Assembly (NCBI RefSeq): GCF_900177815.1
Contig: NZ_FXAZ01000001.1
Span: 620,001 to 684,000 of the forward strand
Origin: Paenibacillus aquistagni
GTDB taxonomy: Bacteria; Bacillota; Bacilli; Paenibacillales; Paenibacillaceae
Direction: 5' to 3'
Length of the DNA stretch: 64,000 bases
Shown here: positions 15,311 through 23,861 of the stretch, in pieces
How the letters are laid out: each line of letters opens with the position of its first letter
How positions within the stretch are numbered: position 1 is the stretch's first letter
Translations under genes and position numbers: made by a program
Notes under the pieces: model-generated
Told to the model about the DNA's origin: nothing
Databases searched by the model: none
Seen by the model: the letters and a program-made list of their open reading frames with translations, nothing else

Positions 15311-17248
15311 TTGAATATTACAAGCATGGTACGGGGGATGATTGGAGAGGCGAAGCCTGGAGATGTTCGGGCTTTGGAGCTTAAGCAGGGGCAAGTCGTG
15401 CGCGGCGTCGTGCTTCATACCGAGGAGGGAAGCCAACAGGCTGTTGTTCAGATCAATGGCGTGCCTGTCAAGGCGATGCTGGAGTCCCCGCTTCAAGCCG
15501 GGCAATCCACCTTGTTAAGGGTCGAAGGCCAGCAAGACGGCGTAATCATCTTGAAGCCAGCAGGAGAACTGCTTCAGCAAGGTTCGCTTAGCATCGCTGA
15601 TGCAATCAAGCAATCCGGCTTGCCAGATGAGCCATGGGCAAGATCAATGTTAGCTGAATTGAAGCGAAGCGGAGTAGAGCTGACGCCTGAGGTGATGGCC
15701 AAGCTGACGAAGGCGGCTTCGCTGCTGCCAGCTGGCAAATCGCTGGAGGAATGGATGCAGACAGCGATTGTTGCTTTGAAGCGACAATTGCCGATCACCG
15801 CAGAGACGATGAGGGGATTGCAGCAGATTATGTTTGGCAAGCCCATGCATCAGCTGCTTCAGCGCTTCTTGGATGCGCTCAGCGCATCAATGCCGCTAAT
15901 GAACGCTTCAACTGGAGCTGAGATGACAGGCAGTGGGGGTGCGTCGTCGACGCTGGGCCGCATGCAGCAGGCTCAAGCGCTGGTGCAAAGCTTCATTCAA
16001 GCGATGCCAATAGCCAATGATGAGCAAGGTGCGTCAGGCGTGCTGCGACAATCAGGTGCGCCTAATGGGCAGAATACGACCGTTCAAGGAAACAGCGGAG
16101 CAGCAGGTAATCAACAGATGCGTGCGGAGCCCACTGCTCAAGGAGCAGCGGCTTCGACGGCGCAAATACAAGCTCAAAGTCAAGCTGAAGGGTCCCGTCT
16201 GAACGGGCAGAGTGTCAATGAACGGGCAGGTTCGCTGCCTGCTTCACAGACTGCCCATGCAGGTGAACCAATGACGAGAGTGCAATCGCCAGAGAGCCAG
16301 CTTACGCAAGCGAGCCGAGCAGGAGGTGAGCCTGCAAGTTCCTCGACGTACACGAGTCAAGCCCAAGGACAAGTGCCGAGCGCTGTGCAAAGCGAGTCAT
16401 GGGTGGGCAGGCTGCTGCAAGTGCTTGGGGTTAACCATGAATATCAAGTGCGCACGACGATGATTCAATCGATGACTAGCGCTCCTGCCGAGACACCGCA
16501 AGCCGCACCGCATACAAGCGGTCAAGCCGACGCTTTCGGCTCCGCTCAGCGAGCACAGACACTGCAAGCAGCTCAATCAGCGACGGCAGAACTTGCAGCT
16601 TCTGCACAAGGAAGCGAACCACAAGCTGCTAAGGGAGCCGCTTCTGCTCCAACACCTCTGAATCCTCAAGCGATACAGGGGACGAGTCCGGGAGCCGTCC
16701 AAGAGACGGGAGCAGAGACGATTAAGAGTGCGCTTATGCAGCTGCTGCAAAGCGATGCGCTGCCACCTAGCGTCCGTGAGGCTGCGCAAATGATTGTTTC
16801 CAGCATAACGGGGCAGCAGCTGCTGTTAAGCAGTGATCGGAGCCTGCCATTTGCTCACATTAGCTTGTTTGTTCCATTGATTACGCCAGATGGGGAAGAA
16901 ACCGCAGCCGTACATATTCAAGCTCGTCAAGGCAAGAAAGGGGAGCTTGACCCATCCAACTGTCGGTTATGGTTCGATCTTGACCTGAAGGCAATGGGAC
17001 ATACCGTCGTGGACGTTAATGTTATTGAAAAAATGGTGGCGCTGAACATTCATCATGCCAATGAAGATATTCGCAAGAGTCTTGAGCCCTATCGTCCAGA
17101 AATTGATTCGGCGCTGCAAGGAATCGGTTACCAGCTGTCCGCGTTCCGGACCCTTCCGATCTCAGAAGAAGAGCATTCCTCATCCGTCAAGCAAACGTTA
17201 GAGGACTACACGCCTGCGCCATACAAAGGAGTGGACGTGCGCATATGA
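15311..17248 (+). CDS. ylqG: FliK-like protein (YlqG type), function unknown
   Basis: This 645-residue protein has an N-terminal OB-like beta region (about 20-90), a long Gln/Ala/Ser-rich low-complexity middle (about 215-480) and a conserved C-terminal globular domain (about 500-620). The C-terminal domain resembles the flagellar hook-length control C-terminal domain, with LWFDLDLKAMGHTVVDVNV in the place of the FliK motif. The layout of disordered ruler plus C-domain is that of FliK. TTG 15311 has GGAGG (15298-15302) 8 bases upstream. The stop overlaps the next gene (ATGA). In Bacillus the gene at this locus is ylqG. A second FliK lies in the fla/che operon of this window, so this is an extra copy of unknown role. 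Confidence 0.75.
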   Translation: MNITSMVRGMIGEAKPGDVRALELKQGQVVRGVVLHTEEGSQQAVVQINGVPVKAMLESPLQAGQSTLLRVEGQQDGVIILKPAGELLQQGSLSIADAIKQSGLPDEPWARSMLAELKRSGVELTPEVMAKLTKAASLLPAGKSLEEWMQTAIVALKRQLPITAETMRGLQQIMFGKPMHQLLQRFLDALSASMPLMNASTGAEMTGSGGASSTLGRMQQAQALVQSFIQAMPIANDEQGASGVLRQSGAPNGQNTTVQGNSGAAGNQQMRAEPTAQGAAASTAQIQAQSQAEGSRLNGQSVNERAGSLPASQTAHAGEPMTRVQSPESQLTQASRAGGEPASSSTYTSQAQGQVPSAVQSESWVGRLLQVLGVNHEYQVRTTMIQSMTSAPAETPQAAPHTSGQADAFGSAQRAQTLQAAQSATAELAASAQGSEPQAAKGAASAPTPLNPQAIQGTSPGAVQETGAETIKSALMQLLQSDALPPSVREAAQMIVSSITGQQLLLSSDRSLPFAHISLFVPLITPDGEETAAVHIQARQGKKGELDPSNCRLWFDLDLKAMGHTVVDVNVIEKMVALNIHHANEDIRKSLEPYRPEIDSALQGIGYQLSAFRTLPISEEEHSSSVKQTLEDYTPAPYKGVDVRI

Positions 17249-17568
17249 CAAGCAGCAAGCGTGAAGAAAAGGAGCAACCGACAAGGCACCAGCGAGCCCG
17301 AGCTGTTGCCTTAACCTATAAGCCAGGGGAGCAGCTGGCTCCCGTAGTGGTTGCCAAAGGTCAAGGTCTTGTAGCAGAGCAAATCGTAGATCGCGCTAAG
17401 GAAAGCGGAGTGCCGATTCAAGAGGATGCGTCGCTCGTGGAGGTACTGTCCAAGCTGGATATTGATCAGCAGATTCCAGCGGAGCTGTATCATCTGGTCG
17501 CGGAGGTGCTGACTTTTATTTACCGCTCGGATCAGCGTGCAGCCAAAGGATGGATAGAGGAAGAGTAG
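17245..17568 (+). CDS. ylqH: Stand-alone FlhB C-terminal domain homologue (YlqH/FlhX type)
   Basis: This 107-residue soluble protein aligns with the cytoplasmic C-terminal part of FlhB: ARAVALTYKPG, APVVVAKGQGLVAEQIVDRA and LYHLVAEVLTFIYR match the segment after the FlhB cleavage site. There are no membrane helices, and the NPTH autocleavage motif is absent. It therefore resembles the already-cleaved FlhB-CC fragment. In Helicobacter a similar protein, FlhX, can replace that fragment. It overlaps the FliK-like gene by 4 bases, so the two are likely made together and may interact as FliK and FlhB do; that interaction is inference. Confidence 0.85.
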   Translation: MTSSKREEKEQPTRHQRARAVALTYKPGEQLAPVVVAKGQGLVAEQIVDRAKESGVPIQEDASLVEVLSKLDIDQQIPAELYHLVAEVLTFIYRSDQRAAKGWIEEE

Positions 17569-17646
17569 TGGTTTGACTCGAAGAATAGGAAACTATCAGC
17601 TGCGAGAGATGTGCTGCAAGTGATATCTGAAGGGAGTGATGGCTTC

Positions 17647-18078
17647 GTGCAGGCTCACAACCATAAGGAATCGTGTAATGAACATAAGCTTCAAGCGGGA
17701 CTTAATAGAATCGCAAAAGGCAAGTACGCGGAGGATGCCGCTAGTCGCTACATTGTGAAGGAGCTTGGCTGGGATATTGTTGATCGCAACTGGCGCTGCA
17801 AGGCTGGCGAGATTGATCTCGTTGCTCGCGATGGCGAATGGCTTGTGTTTATTGAAGTGAGAAGCCGATCGGCAGCTGGCAGCCGCTTCGGCTCAGCACG
17901 TGAGGCGATCTCACCACGCAAGCAGCATCAGGTGAGGAAGCTTGCTGAACTGTATATGTACAGCAAGCGTCTAACAGAAGTGCGCATTCGCTGCGATGCC
18001 ATCGTTGTTACTTTGGAGAGCACGGTGAACAAGGTGGACTACAGCTATCATTTGGAGCATATCCGACAAGCGTTTTAA
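17647..18078 (+). CDS. YraN/UPF0102 family endonuclease-like protein
   Basis: This 143-residue protein matches UPF0102 (YraN), a PD-(D/E)XK-like fold found next to rnhB in many bacteria. The core motif is KAGEIDLVARDGEWLVFIEVRSR, with Glu-Asp and the E-V-K/R pattern at about residues 50-72. The function is not established; a nuclease role is proposed from the fold. GTG 17647 is preferred because GAAGGGAG lies 10 bases upstream; an in-frame GTG at 17611 is possible. It follows ylqH by 78 bases. Confidence 0.9.
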   Translation: MQAHNHKESCNEHKLQAGLNRIAKGKYAEDAASRYIVKELGWDIVDRNWRCKAGEIDLVARDGEWLVFIEVRSRSAAGSRFGSAREAISPRKQHQVRKLAELYMYSKRLTEVRIRCDAIVVTLESTVNKVDYSYHLEHIRQAF

Positions 18079-18181
18079 CTGATTAATCATCAGCTAAAGT
18101 ACAATGATTGACTTCATTCCTCATTGAATAGCACGGCAAAGAGTGATGCTCACAACATATCAATAGTATATCGTAACACGA

Positions 18182-18215
18182 AAGCCCATCTCCTCATAAT
18201 GAAGGGGATGGGCTT
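18182..18215. terminator. Hairpin between convergent yraN and comM
   Basis: AAGCCCATC (18182-18190) pairs with GATGGGCTT (18207-18215). It lies between convergent genes and could act in both directions, although the T tails are poor. Confidence 0.6.
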
Positions 18216-18242
18216 ATTAGTGCTCTTAACAGCTAGTGCTGC

Positions 18243-19808
18243 TTATGTAAAGGGTGTGGCTGCATGCATTGTTCGGTCCAAGCTGCGATAGCGAATGGCT
18301 TCGGCAAGATGAGGAATATCGATCACCTGCTCCTGCTCTACGTCTGCAATGGTACGAGCGAGCTTCAGCAATCGATCATGTGCACGAAAGCTTAAGCCTA
18401 ACTGGTCATATACCTTGCTTAGCAGCTTGTTCGCTTCTGCGGTAAGCGGGCAGAATTGGCGGAGCCAAGCCCCTGTCAGCTCACTATTGAATCGTACAGG
18501 CAGTGCTTTATATCGTTGTGACTGTATGCTGTGCGCACGAAGAACAGCACTTCGCATGTCAGCAGAAGACACCGTGTGGCCCTCCCATTCTTGCACTGCT
18601 GCTCGCGGCACCTCCAGTTGCAGATCGATTCGGTCCAGCAGCGGACCTGACAGGCGAGAGCGATATCTAGCCAGTCTTGCAGGTGTGCAGCGACAGACCT
18701 GATGGGAAGAACCGTCAAATCCACAAGGACATGGATTCATCGATCCAGCGAGCATCAGGTGGGCTGGGAATTGATATACAGCCTTTGCTCGACCAATGGT
18801 GACATAGCGGTCTTCGAGCGGCTGCCGAAGAAGTTCCAGCGCTTGCCTTGGGAATTCAGGCAGCTCGTCCAGAAACAGAACACCTCGGTGAGCGAGGCTT
18901 ACCTCGCCTGGCTTAGGAATGCTTCCGCCTCCGATTAATCCTGCCTGTGATATCGAGTGGTGTGGGCTGCGGAACGGACGGATGCGCAGCAACCCATTGC
19001 TGCTTCGCTCCCATTTTCCAGACACGCTGTAGATCTTTGATACCTCCAGCGCTTCTTCCTCGGTTAGGGGAGGAAGAATGGTCGGAAGACGCCGAATCAG
19101 CATTGTTTTCCCTGTACCAGGAGGCCCGCTCAAAAGGATGTTGTGCATGCCCGCAGCGGCAATGGTCATCGCTCTTTTGGCATGGGACTGACCTTTCACA
19201 TCTGAATAATCTTCGAAGGAATCTGCGTATGGAGGGCTGTGGTCGAATGTGCGCATCGCATCAACGTAAACAAGAGAAGGGAGCAAAGCGGCAGCCGCTT
19301 CTTCTGTGGCACAAGGCTTAAGTTCAGCTAAGCTTTGAATGCTGTAGACAGTGATTCCCTCAATGAGCGAGGCCTCCTCCGCATTGCCAGCTGGGACCAG
19401 CACATGTGTGATTCCTTGCTTCTTGGCTTCATCGACCATAGAGAGAATGCCTGGCACTGGTCGAGTAGAACCGTCCAATGCGAGCTCCCCTACAATCAAC
19501 ATCTCCTCAAATGGACGAGAGCTCACTTGAGCGCTTGTCATGAGCAGGCACAGGGCGACGGCAAGGTCAAATGATGCCCCTTCCTTGCGAAGATCAGCTG
19601 GAGCAAGGTTAATCGTGACTCGTTCAAGTGGAAATACAAAGCCGCAATTGCGGATAGCGCTTCGAACTCGGTCTACGGATTCTCTGACAGCGGCGTCTGG
19701 CAAGCCGACGAGGTGAACCTGCGGCAGTCCGGGGGAGATATCTGTCTCAATGTGAATGATCTTTCCATCGATGCCATACACATTTGCACTTAAGGCATGC
19801 CCATACAT
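18243..19808 (-). CDS. comM: ComM/YifB family Mg-chelatase-like AAA+ ATPase
   Basis: This 521-residue ATPase of the ComM (YifB) family has an N-terminal Lon-like domain (about 1-170), an AAA+ module with Walker A GPPGTGKTML near residue 215 and Walker B region VLFLDELPEF, and a C-terminal Mg-chelatase domain with four cysteines (NPCPCGFDGS, CRC). In Gram-negative bacteria ComM is a branch-migration helicase that helps integrate transforming DNA; here dprA lies 3 kb away. ATG 19808 is chosen because AAAGGAGAGG is upstream. It is divergent from sucC, and its leader can fold over its RBS. Confidence 0.94.
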   Translation of the reverse strand: MYGHALSANVYGIDGKIIHIETDISPGLPQVHLVGLPDAAVRESVDRVRSAIRNCGFVFPLERVTINLAPADLRKEGASFDLAVALCLLMTSAQVSSRPFEEMLIVGELALDGSTRPVPGILSMVDEAKKQGITHVLVPAGNAEEASLIEGITVYSIQSLAELKPCATEEAAAALLPSLVYVDAMRTFDHSPPYADSFEDYSDVKGQSHAKRAMTIAAAGMHNILLSGPPGTGKTMLIRRLPTILPPLTEEEALEVSKIYSVSGKWERSSNGLLRIRPFRSPHHSISQAGLIGGGSIPKPGEVSLAHRGVLFLDELPEFPRQALELLRQPLEDRYVTIGRAKAVYQFPAHLMLAGSMNPCPCGFDGSSHQVCRCTPARLARYRSRLSGPLLDRIDLQLEVPRAAVQEWEGHTVSSADMRSAVLRAHSIQSQRYKALPVRFNSELTGAWLRQFCPLTAEANKLLSKVYDQLGLSFRAHDRLLKLARTIADVEQEQVIDIPHLAEAIRYRSLDRTMHAATPFT

Positions 19809-19814
19809 AAAAAA

Positions 19815-19869
19815 CACCTCTCCTTTCACGATAGTGCGAATGGCTCGCAATCATCCGTGAAGAAAGGTG
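19815..19869 (-). promoter_or_regulatory. Hairpin enclosing the comM ribosome binding site
   Basis: In the comM transcript, CACCU and UUCACG (plus-strand 19856-19869) can pair with CGUGAA and AGGUG (19815-19830). The RBS AGGAG falls in the internal part of that stem. A nested hairpin TGCGA/TCGCA fills the loop. It could limit comM translation. Confidence 0.5.
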
Positions 19870-19901
19870 CTTCCTTATCTTTCACTATTCATGTTATGTA
19901 G

Positions 19902-19931
19902 ATTATAGAGAAGAACCTGCTGGAACGTCAA
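19902..19931 (-). promoter_or_regulatory. Sigma-A type promoter of comM
   Basis: Read on the minus strand, TTGACG (19931-19926), an 18-base spacer and TATAAT (19907-19902) form a good vegetative promoter about 95 bases upstream of the comM ATG. Confidence 0.75.
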
Positions 19932-20021
19932 GTTTAATGACCGATCTCAATATGAGATGAAATCCATATCAAACAAATGTACTTATTTTCCATTTGATAG
20001 CCACTCAATTCACGATAAACA

Positions 20022-20030
20022 TGGTACAAT
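20022..20030 (+). promoter_or_regulatory. Candidate extended -10 promoter for sucC
   Basis: TGGTACAAT at 20022-20030 is an extended -10 without a recognisable -35. A second TATAAT at 20287-20292, 30 bases before sucC, also lacks a -35. Which one is used is unclear. Confidence 0.35.
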
Positions 20031-20321
20031 GACATCGGATTGGTTTTATTTTCCGTGAAGATGATAGTTGATGTCGAGTTTCGCCGTTCGATCTGTCATC
20101 ACACGTCAGACTCTGTCAAGCATAGCCTGTCAATGGCAGGCTACTGGGCCGGCGGCTGTTCTTCAGTGGCGAAGTAGGTGCTTAGGAAGCGGCGGCATAC
20201 TTGTCGTATGTTTTAGGAAGCGGTTACTTTTGTCGAATTTTGTAAGTTACAGCGTTGTGCAGGTCCAGCATCACGTCAGTTTATCCTATAATAGGCTAAC
20301 GATCGGATAGGGGGAAGCGCA

Positions 20322-21482
20322 ATGAATATCCATGAATATCAAGGTAAGGAAGTATTGAGACAATACGGTGTCGTCGTGCCAAACGGTAAGGTGGCTTACA
20401 CGGTGGATGAAGCTGTGGCTGCAGCCGAAGAGCTTGGTTCTTCTGTCGTAGTGGTTAAAGCGCAGATCCATGCAGGCGGTCGCGGTAAAGCAGGCGGAGT
20501 AAAGGTGGCAAAGAGCATTGATGAGGTACGCACGTATGCGGATGAAATTCTCGGCAAGGTGCTTGTGACCCATCAAACGGGCCCAGAAGGCAAGGAAGTT
20601 AAGCGTCTTCTTATCGAACAGGGCTGCAATATTCAAAAGGAATATTATGTAGGTCTTGTCGTTGACCGTGCCACAGGTCGTGTCGTCATGATGGCTTCAG
20701 AAGAAGGCGGTACGGAGATCGAAGAGGTCGCGGCAAAGACACCTGAGAAGATCATTAAGGAAATCGTAGATCCTGCAATCGGGCTGCAAACATTCCAAGC
20801 CCGTCGCTTGGCATACGCGATCAACGTTCCAAACGAGTTGGTCAACAAAACGGCGAAGCTGATGATGTCCTTATACCAAGCATTTGTTGACAAGGATTGC
20901 TCTATCGCAGAGATTAACCCGCTTGTCATTACAGGCGAGGGAGATGTGATGGCGCTTGATGCGAAGCTGAACTTTGATTCCAATGCATTGTTCCGTCATA
21001 AGGATATTCAAGCACTTCGTGATTATGATGAGGAAGACGAAAAGGAAATCGAGGCGTCGAAGTATGATCTCAGCTACATTGCACTCGATGGCAACATCGG
21101 TTGTATGGTTAATGGAGCGGGTCTTGCGATGGCAACGATGGACATTATTAAATATTACGGCGGTGAACCGGCTAACTTCCTAGATGTAGGGGGCGGTGCA
21201 ACGACGGAGAAAGTAACAGAAGCATTCAAAATCATCTTGTCAGATGAGAACGTAAAAGGCATCTTCGTCAATATTTTTGGTGGAATTATGCGCTGTGATG
21301 TCATTGCAAACGGAGTTGTTGAGGCAGCAAAAGAAGTTGGGCTGGAACGTCCCCTTGTTGTTCGTCTCGAAGGAACAAACGTCGAGATTGGCAAACGCAT
21401 TCTAAACGAATCTGGACTGAACATTGTATCGGCTGATTCGATGGCGGATGGCGCGCAAAAGATTGTCGCATTGGTTCAATAA
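20322..21482 (+). CDS. sucC: Succinyl-CoA synthetase beta subunit (ADP-forming)
   Basis: This 386-residue beta subunit of the TCA-cycle enzyme converts succinyl-CoA, ADP and phosphate to succinate, ATP and CoA. The ATP-grasp domain is N-terminal ([32 protein letters not shown]), with the conserved IAEINPLVI and the C-terminal CoA-ligase motif [27 protein letters not shown] precedes the ATG. It is followed after 27 bases by sucD. Confidence 0.98.
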   Translation: MNIHEYQGKEVLRQYGVVVPNGKVAYTVDEAVAAAEELGSSVVVVKAQIHAGGRGKAGGVKVAKSIDEVRTYADEILGKVLVTHQTGPEGKEVKRLLIEQGCNIQKEYYVGLVVDRATGRVVMMASEEGGTEIEEVAAKTPEKIIKEIVDPAIGLQTFQARRLAYAINVPNELVNKTAKLMMSLYQAFVDKDCSIAEINPLVITGEGDVMALDAKLNFDSNALFRHKDIQALRDYDEEDEKEIEASKYDLSYIALDGNIGCMVNGAGLAMATMDIIKYYGGEPANFLDVGGGATTEKVTEAFKIILSDENVKGIFVNIFGGIMRCDVIANGVVEAAKEVGLERPLVVRLEGTNVEIGKRILNESGLNIVSADSMADGAQKIVALVQ

Positions 21483-21509
21483 TCTGGCGAATGAGGAGAT
21501 GAATATGCG

Positions 21510-22448
21510 ATGAGCATCTTAATTAATAAAGATACGAAGGTCATTACACAAGGTATTACTGGCGCTACAGGTTTGTTTCATGCCAAAGGCGCGTTGGACT
21601 ATGGCACGCAAATGGTCGGCGGCGTAACGCCTGGCAAAGGAGGGCAATCCGTTGACATTACGCTTGAAAGCGGCAAGCTGGTATCCTTGCCTATCTTTAA
21701 TACCGTAGTTGAAGCGAAGCAGGTGACAGGTGCAACAGCAAGCGTTATCTATGTTGCTCCTCCGTTTGCTGCAGATGCGATTATTGAAGCCGTTGATGCG
21801 GATCTTGATCTTGTCATCTGTATTACAGAAGGCATTCCGGTTATGGATATGATTAAGGTGAAGCGTTATATGGAAGGCAAGCGTACAATTCTAGTTGGGC
21901 CTAACTGCCCAGGTGTCATTACACCAGGCGAATGCAAGATTGGAATTATGCCGGGTTATATTCATACGCCTGGACATGTTGGGGTTGTATCGAGAAGCGG
22001 AACATTGACTTATGAGGCTGTTCATCAGCTCTCCACTCGCGGTATTGGCCAATCTACAGCAGTAGGTATTGGCGGAGACCCTGTGAAGGGGATGGAATTC
22101 ATTGATGTATTAAGCCGCTTCAACGAGGATCCGGATACCTACGCAGTCATTATGATTGGTGAGATTGGCGGAACTGCGGAGGAAGAAGCTGCAGAATGGA
22201 TCAAAGCGAATATGACAAAGCCTGTGGTAGGCTTCATTGGCGGTGCGACTGCGCCTCCAGGAAAGCGCATGGGTCATGCAGGAGCGATTATCTCTGGGGG
22301 CAAAGGAACGGCCGCTGAGAAAATTGCGAAGCTGCAGGAATGCGGTGTGCAAGTAGCGCCAACGCCTTCAGAAATGGGTTCTACACTTGTAAAAGTGTTG
22401 GAAGAGCAAGGGATTCTGGAGAAGTGTGTTACTCATCAGCATGCATAA
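21510..22448 (+). CDS. sucD: Succinyl-CoA synthetase alpha subunit
   Basis: This 312-residue alpha subunit has an N-terminal CoA-binding Rossmann domain ([15 protein letters not shown]) and the catalytic His near residue 256 in [12 protein letters not shown], which is phosphorylated in the reaction. It has the normal family length of about 300 plus a short C-terminal tail. It forms an operon with sucC and ends at a strong terminator. Confidence 0.98.
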   Translation: MSILINKDTKVITQGITGATGLFHAKGALDYGTQMVGGVTPGKGGQSVDITLESGKLVSLPIFNTVVEAKQVTGATASVIYVAPPFAADAIIEAVDADLDLVICITEGIPVMDMIKVKRYMEGKRTILVGPNCPGVITPGECKIGIMPGYIHTPGHVGVVSRSGTLTYEAVHQLSTRGIGQSTAVGIGGDPVKGMEFIDVLSRFNEDPDTYAVIMIGEIGGTAEEEAAEWIKANMTKPVVGFIGGATAPPGKRMGHAGAIISGGKGTAAEKIAKLQECGVQVAPTPSEMGSTLVKVLEEQGILEKCVTHQHA

Positions 22449-22461
22449 ATGATTGCGAGGT

Positions 22462-22505
22462 AAGCAACCTTTCGACAACAACTGTTGAGAGGTTGCTTTT
22501 TTTTG
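22462..22505 (+). terminator. Intrinsic terminator after sucD
   Basis: AAGCAACCT (22462-22470) pairs with AGGTTGCTT (22490-22498), followed by a run of about nine T residues. Confidence 0.93.
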
Positions 22506-22544
22506 TTGGTAACCACAGAATATCAAGCTTGTGAAATTAAAAAA

Positions 22545-22587
22545 TTGACTAGAAGGAAGCGGTTTTTGTAATGAAAGTAAACCGCTT
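22545..22587 (+). promoter_or_regulatory. Probable dprA promoter overlapped by an inverted repeat
   Basis: TTGACT (22545-22550), a 16-base spacer and TGTAAT (22567-22572) form a candidate promoter. The perfect 9-bp inverted repeat AAGCGGTTT (22557-22565) and AAACCGCTT (22579-22587) straddles the -10 region. It has no T tail, so an operator is more likely than a terminator. A second imperfect repeat, GGAAGCG/CGCTTTCC, lies near 22657-22680. Confidence 0.5.
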
Positions 22588-22714
22588 GTGAGTGAAAGAT
22601 CGCTGCTGTATTGCAAGGAATCGCTTGCAATCTATGAGCGAGTAACGCACAATAGGGGAAGCGATCTCAAACGCTTTCCTTCTATATATATATGTATTTT
22701 TAGGAGGAATAGAG

Positions 22715-23836
22715 ATGCGTGTGTGGAATGTTAATCAGTGTTTGGTTGGACTTCATCATATTCAAGGGATTGGCTGGCATACGATTCAACTATGCAGCAC
22801 CTTGATTGGTTTAAGCAACATCCATGAGTGGCTGAATCGAAGCGCTGCTGATTGGCAGAGCGCAGGGTTTAAGCCGAGCGTAGCAGAAAGGCTTGCAGGC
22901 GGCTTTACAGATGAACGCTTGAACATTTTTTTAGAGAAGACGTATAATTCAGGTGTGGATTGGATTACGCTGATGGATGAAGCTTATCCGGAGTATCTGA
23001 AGGAGTCCCCAGAACCTCCTTGGGTCTTATATGGCATGGGGGCTTGGGAGGCGCTCCATCTTCCATGCATTGCAATTGTAGGAACTAGGCATTGCACAGG
23101 TTATGGCAGGAAGGTAGCTTATCAGCTAGGAAGAGACTTGGCCTTGGAAGGTGTTGGCGTCGTAAGCGGACTTGCCCGGGGAATTGACGCCGCAGCACAT
23201 GAAGGCGCTCTCACTTCAGGCTCCACAATTGCTGTGCTCGGTTCGTCCTGTCAGAACATCTATCCTCAAGAGCATCATCAACTAGCGCAGCGGATCGCGC
23301 AGTCTGGATTAGTCCTATCGGAGTCACCGATCGGGACGGCATCTCATCCGGGCTTGTTTCCTAGACGCAATCGAATTATTGCAGGGTTGTCCCTAGGGAC
23401 GGTAGTCGTAGAATCGCAAGCGCGCGGCGGAGCGATGATTACAGCGAGTCTTGCACTAGAGATGTCCAGAGAGGTATTCGCTGTTCCTGGACCCGTAACT
23501 TCACCTAAGTCGGAAGGCACTCTTCAGCTTATTCGAGAAGGAGCGGCTGCGGTTGGAACAAGTGCGCATATCATGAAGGAAATAAGAGGCCAGTTGACAA
23601 CAGCACCTCATAGAGACAATAATGAAACGGTCATGGATCATGACGAGCATGTGGAGCTTAACGACCAAGAGCAAATGATATTGGATGTTATTGAAGCACA
23701 AGAATCGACATTTGACGAGCTGCTCATGAAGAGCGGGTTGACATTTGCGCAACTACATCATATTTTGTTATCCTTACAATTACACAATAGAATCCAAGAA
23801 CGCCCAGGAGGCGTTTATGGATCGATATGGACGTAG
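22715..23836 (+). CDS. dprA: DNA processing protein DprA (Smf)
   Basis: This 373-residue protein loads RecA onto incoming single-stranded DNA during natural transformation. The Rossmann-like core carries [28 protein letters not shown] and [12 protein letters not shown]. An N-terminal HhH-like region and a C-terminal winged-helix domain (about 310-370, [13 protein letters not shown]) complete the usual three-part layout. RBS AGGAGGAAT precedes the ATG. topA starts 26 bases after the dprA stop, so both are probably co-transcribed. Confidence 0.97.
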   Translation: MRVWNVNQCLVGLHHIQGIGWHTIQLCSTLIGLSNIHEWLNRSAADWQSAGFKPSVAERLAGGFTDERLNIFLEKTYNSGVDWITLMDEAYPEYLKESPEPPWVLYGMGAWEALHLPCIAIVGTRHCTGYGRKVAYQLGRDLALEGVGVVSGLARGIDAAAHEGALTSGSTIAVLGSSCQNIYPQEHHQLAQRIAQSGLVLSESPIGTASHPGLFPRRNRIIAGLSLGTVVVESQARGGAMITASLALEMSREVFAVPGPVTSPKSEGTLQLIREGAAAVGTSAHIMKEIRGQLTTAPHRDNNETVMDHDEHVELNDQEQMILDVIEAQESTFDELLMKSGLTFAQLHHILLSLQLHNRIQERPGGVYGSIWT

Positions 23837-23861
23837 GGTTTGTTGGAGAGGAGGAACGCCT

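Larger units (their letters stand above)
19809..20321. other. 513-base divergent intergenic region comM/sucC
   Basis: It contains the comM promoter and leader (19815-19931, minus strand) and a small palindrome ATCTCA-ATA-TGAGAT near 19945. An extended -10 (TGG then TACAAT, 20022-20030) points to sucC. The following roughly 290-base sucC leader has a perfect hairpin TAGCCTG/CAGGCTA (20123-20143). A direct repeat TTAGGAAGCGG (near 20182 and 20213) and a Spo0A-box-like TGTCGAA (20231-20237) follow. No gene is supported in it. Confidence 0.55.

Noticed and set aside
20068..20310. 80-residue open frame upstream of sucC
   Set aside because: No good RBS, no family, and it overlaps hairpins and direct repeats of the presumed leader.
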